NCBI GenBank assembly: GCA_031278145.1
Contig: JAITLA010000237.1
Location: 1 to 7,653 of the forward strand
Direction: 5' to 3'
DNA: 7,653 nucleotides
DNA from: Eubacteriales Family XIII. Incertae Sedis bacterium
GTDB lineage: Bacteria > Bacillota_A > Clostridia > Peptostreptococcales > Anaerovoracaceae
Positions within the stretch are counted from its first letter, which is position 1, and each line of letters opens with the position of its first letter. Below the pieces are notes generated by a model, which was not told where the DNA came from, searched no databases, and worked only from the letters and a program-made list of their open reading frames with translations. Position numbers and translations under genes: made by a program. Below, piece by piece: positions 6,205-7,653 of the stretch.

Positions 6205-7653
<1,449 letters not shown>

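Overview
The window is a high-GC stretch of bacterial core genome. It contains seven complete genes and most of an eighth on the + strand: a dCMP deaminase, two genes that feed sugar-lipid precursors to the cell envelope (a WecA/TagO-type phosphotransferase and UDP-GlcNAc 2-epimerase), then atpI-atpB-atpE-atpF-atpH-atpA in the classical F1Fo ATP synthase order. The right edge cuts atpA about 25-30 codons before its expected end. This order (dCMP deaminase, wecA/tagO, wecB/mnaA, atp operon) is typical of Clostridia and related Bacillota. The c subunit resembles the sodium-binding type of anaerobes. I infer an anaerobic, probably uncultivated, GC-rich clostridial organism; species cannot be read from this window.

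Layout: 1-274 holds no protein gene I can support, but it has repeat-like material and a consensus ribosome binding site on the minus strand followed by a seven-codon frame. A promoter at 275-303 precedes the dCMP deaminase (398-850). The phosphotransferase (914-2119) and epimerase (2116-3228) overlap by four bases and are probably translationally coupled. An AT-rich gap (3229-3325) carries a good sigma-70-type promoter for the atp operon. atpI (3326-3847) and atpB (3866-4615) follow. A 108-base gap with a hairpin and the strongest Shine-Dalgarno sequence among the genes then leads to atpE (4724-4993). atpF (5010-5531) and atpH (5519-6058) overlap. A 164-base gap containing a 25-bp inverted repeat separates atpH from atpA (6223 to the edge).

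Function: the deaminase supplies dUMP for thymidylate synthesis. The phosphotransferase and epimerase make undecaprenyl-linked GlcNAc and UDP-ManNAc for wall polymer or surface glycan synthesis. The atp genes encode the membrane rotor/stator and the start of the catalytic head of ATP synthase. I see no convincing new multi-gene system. The items most worth checking are the inverted repeat inside the atp operon, the sodium-type c subunit, and the odd left edge.
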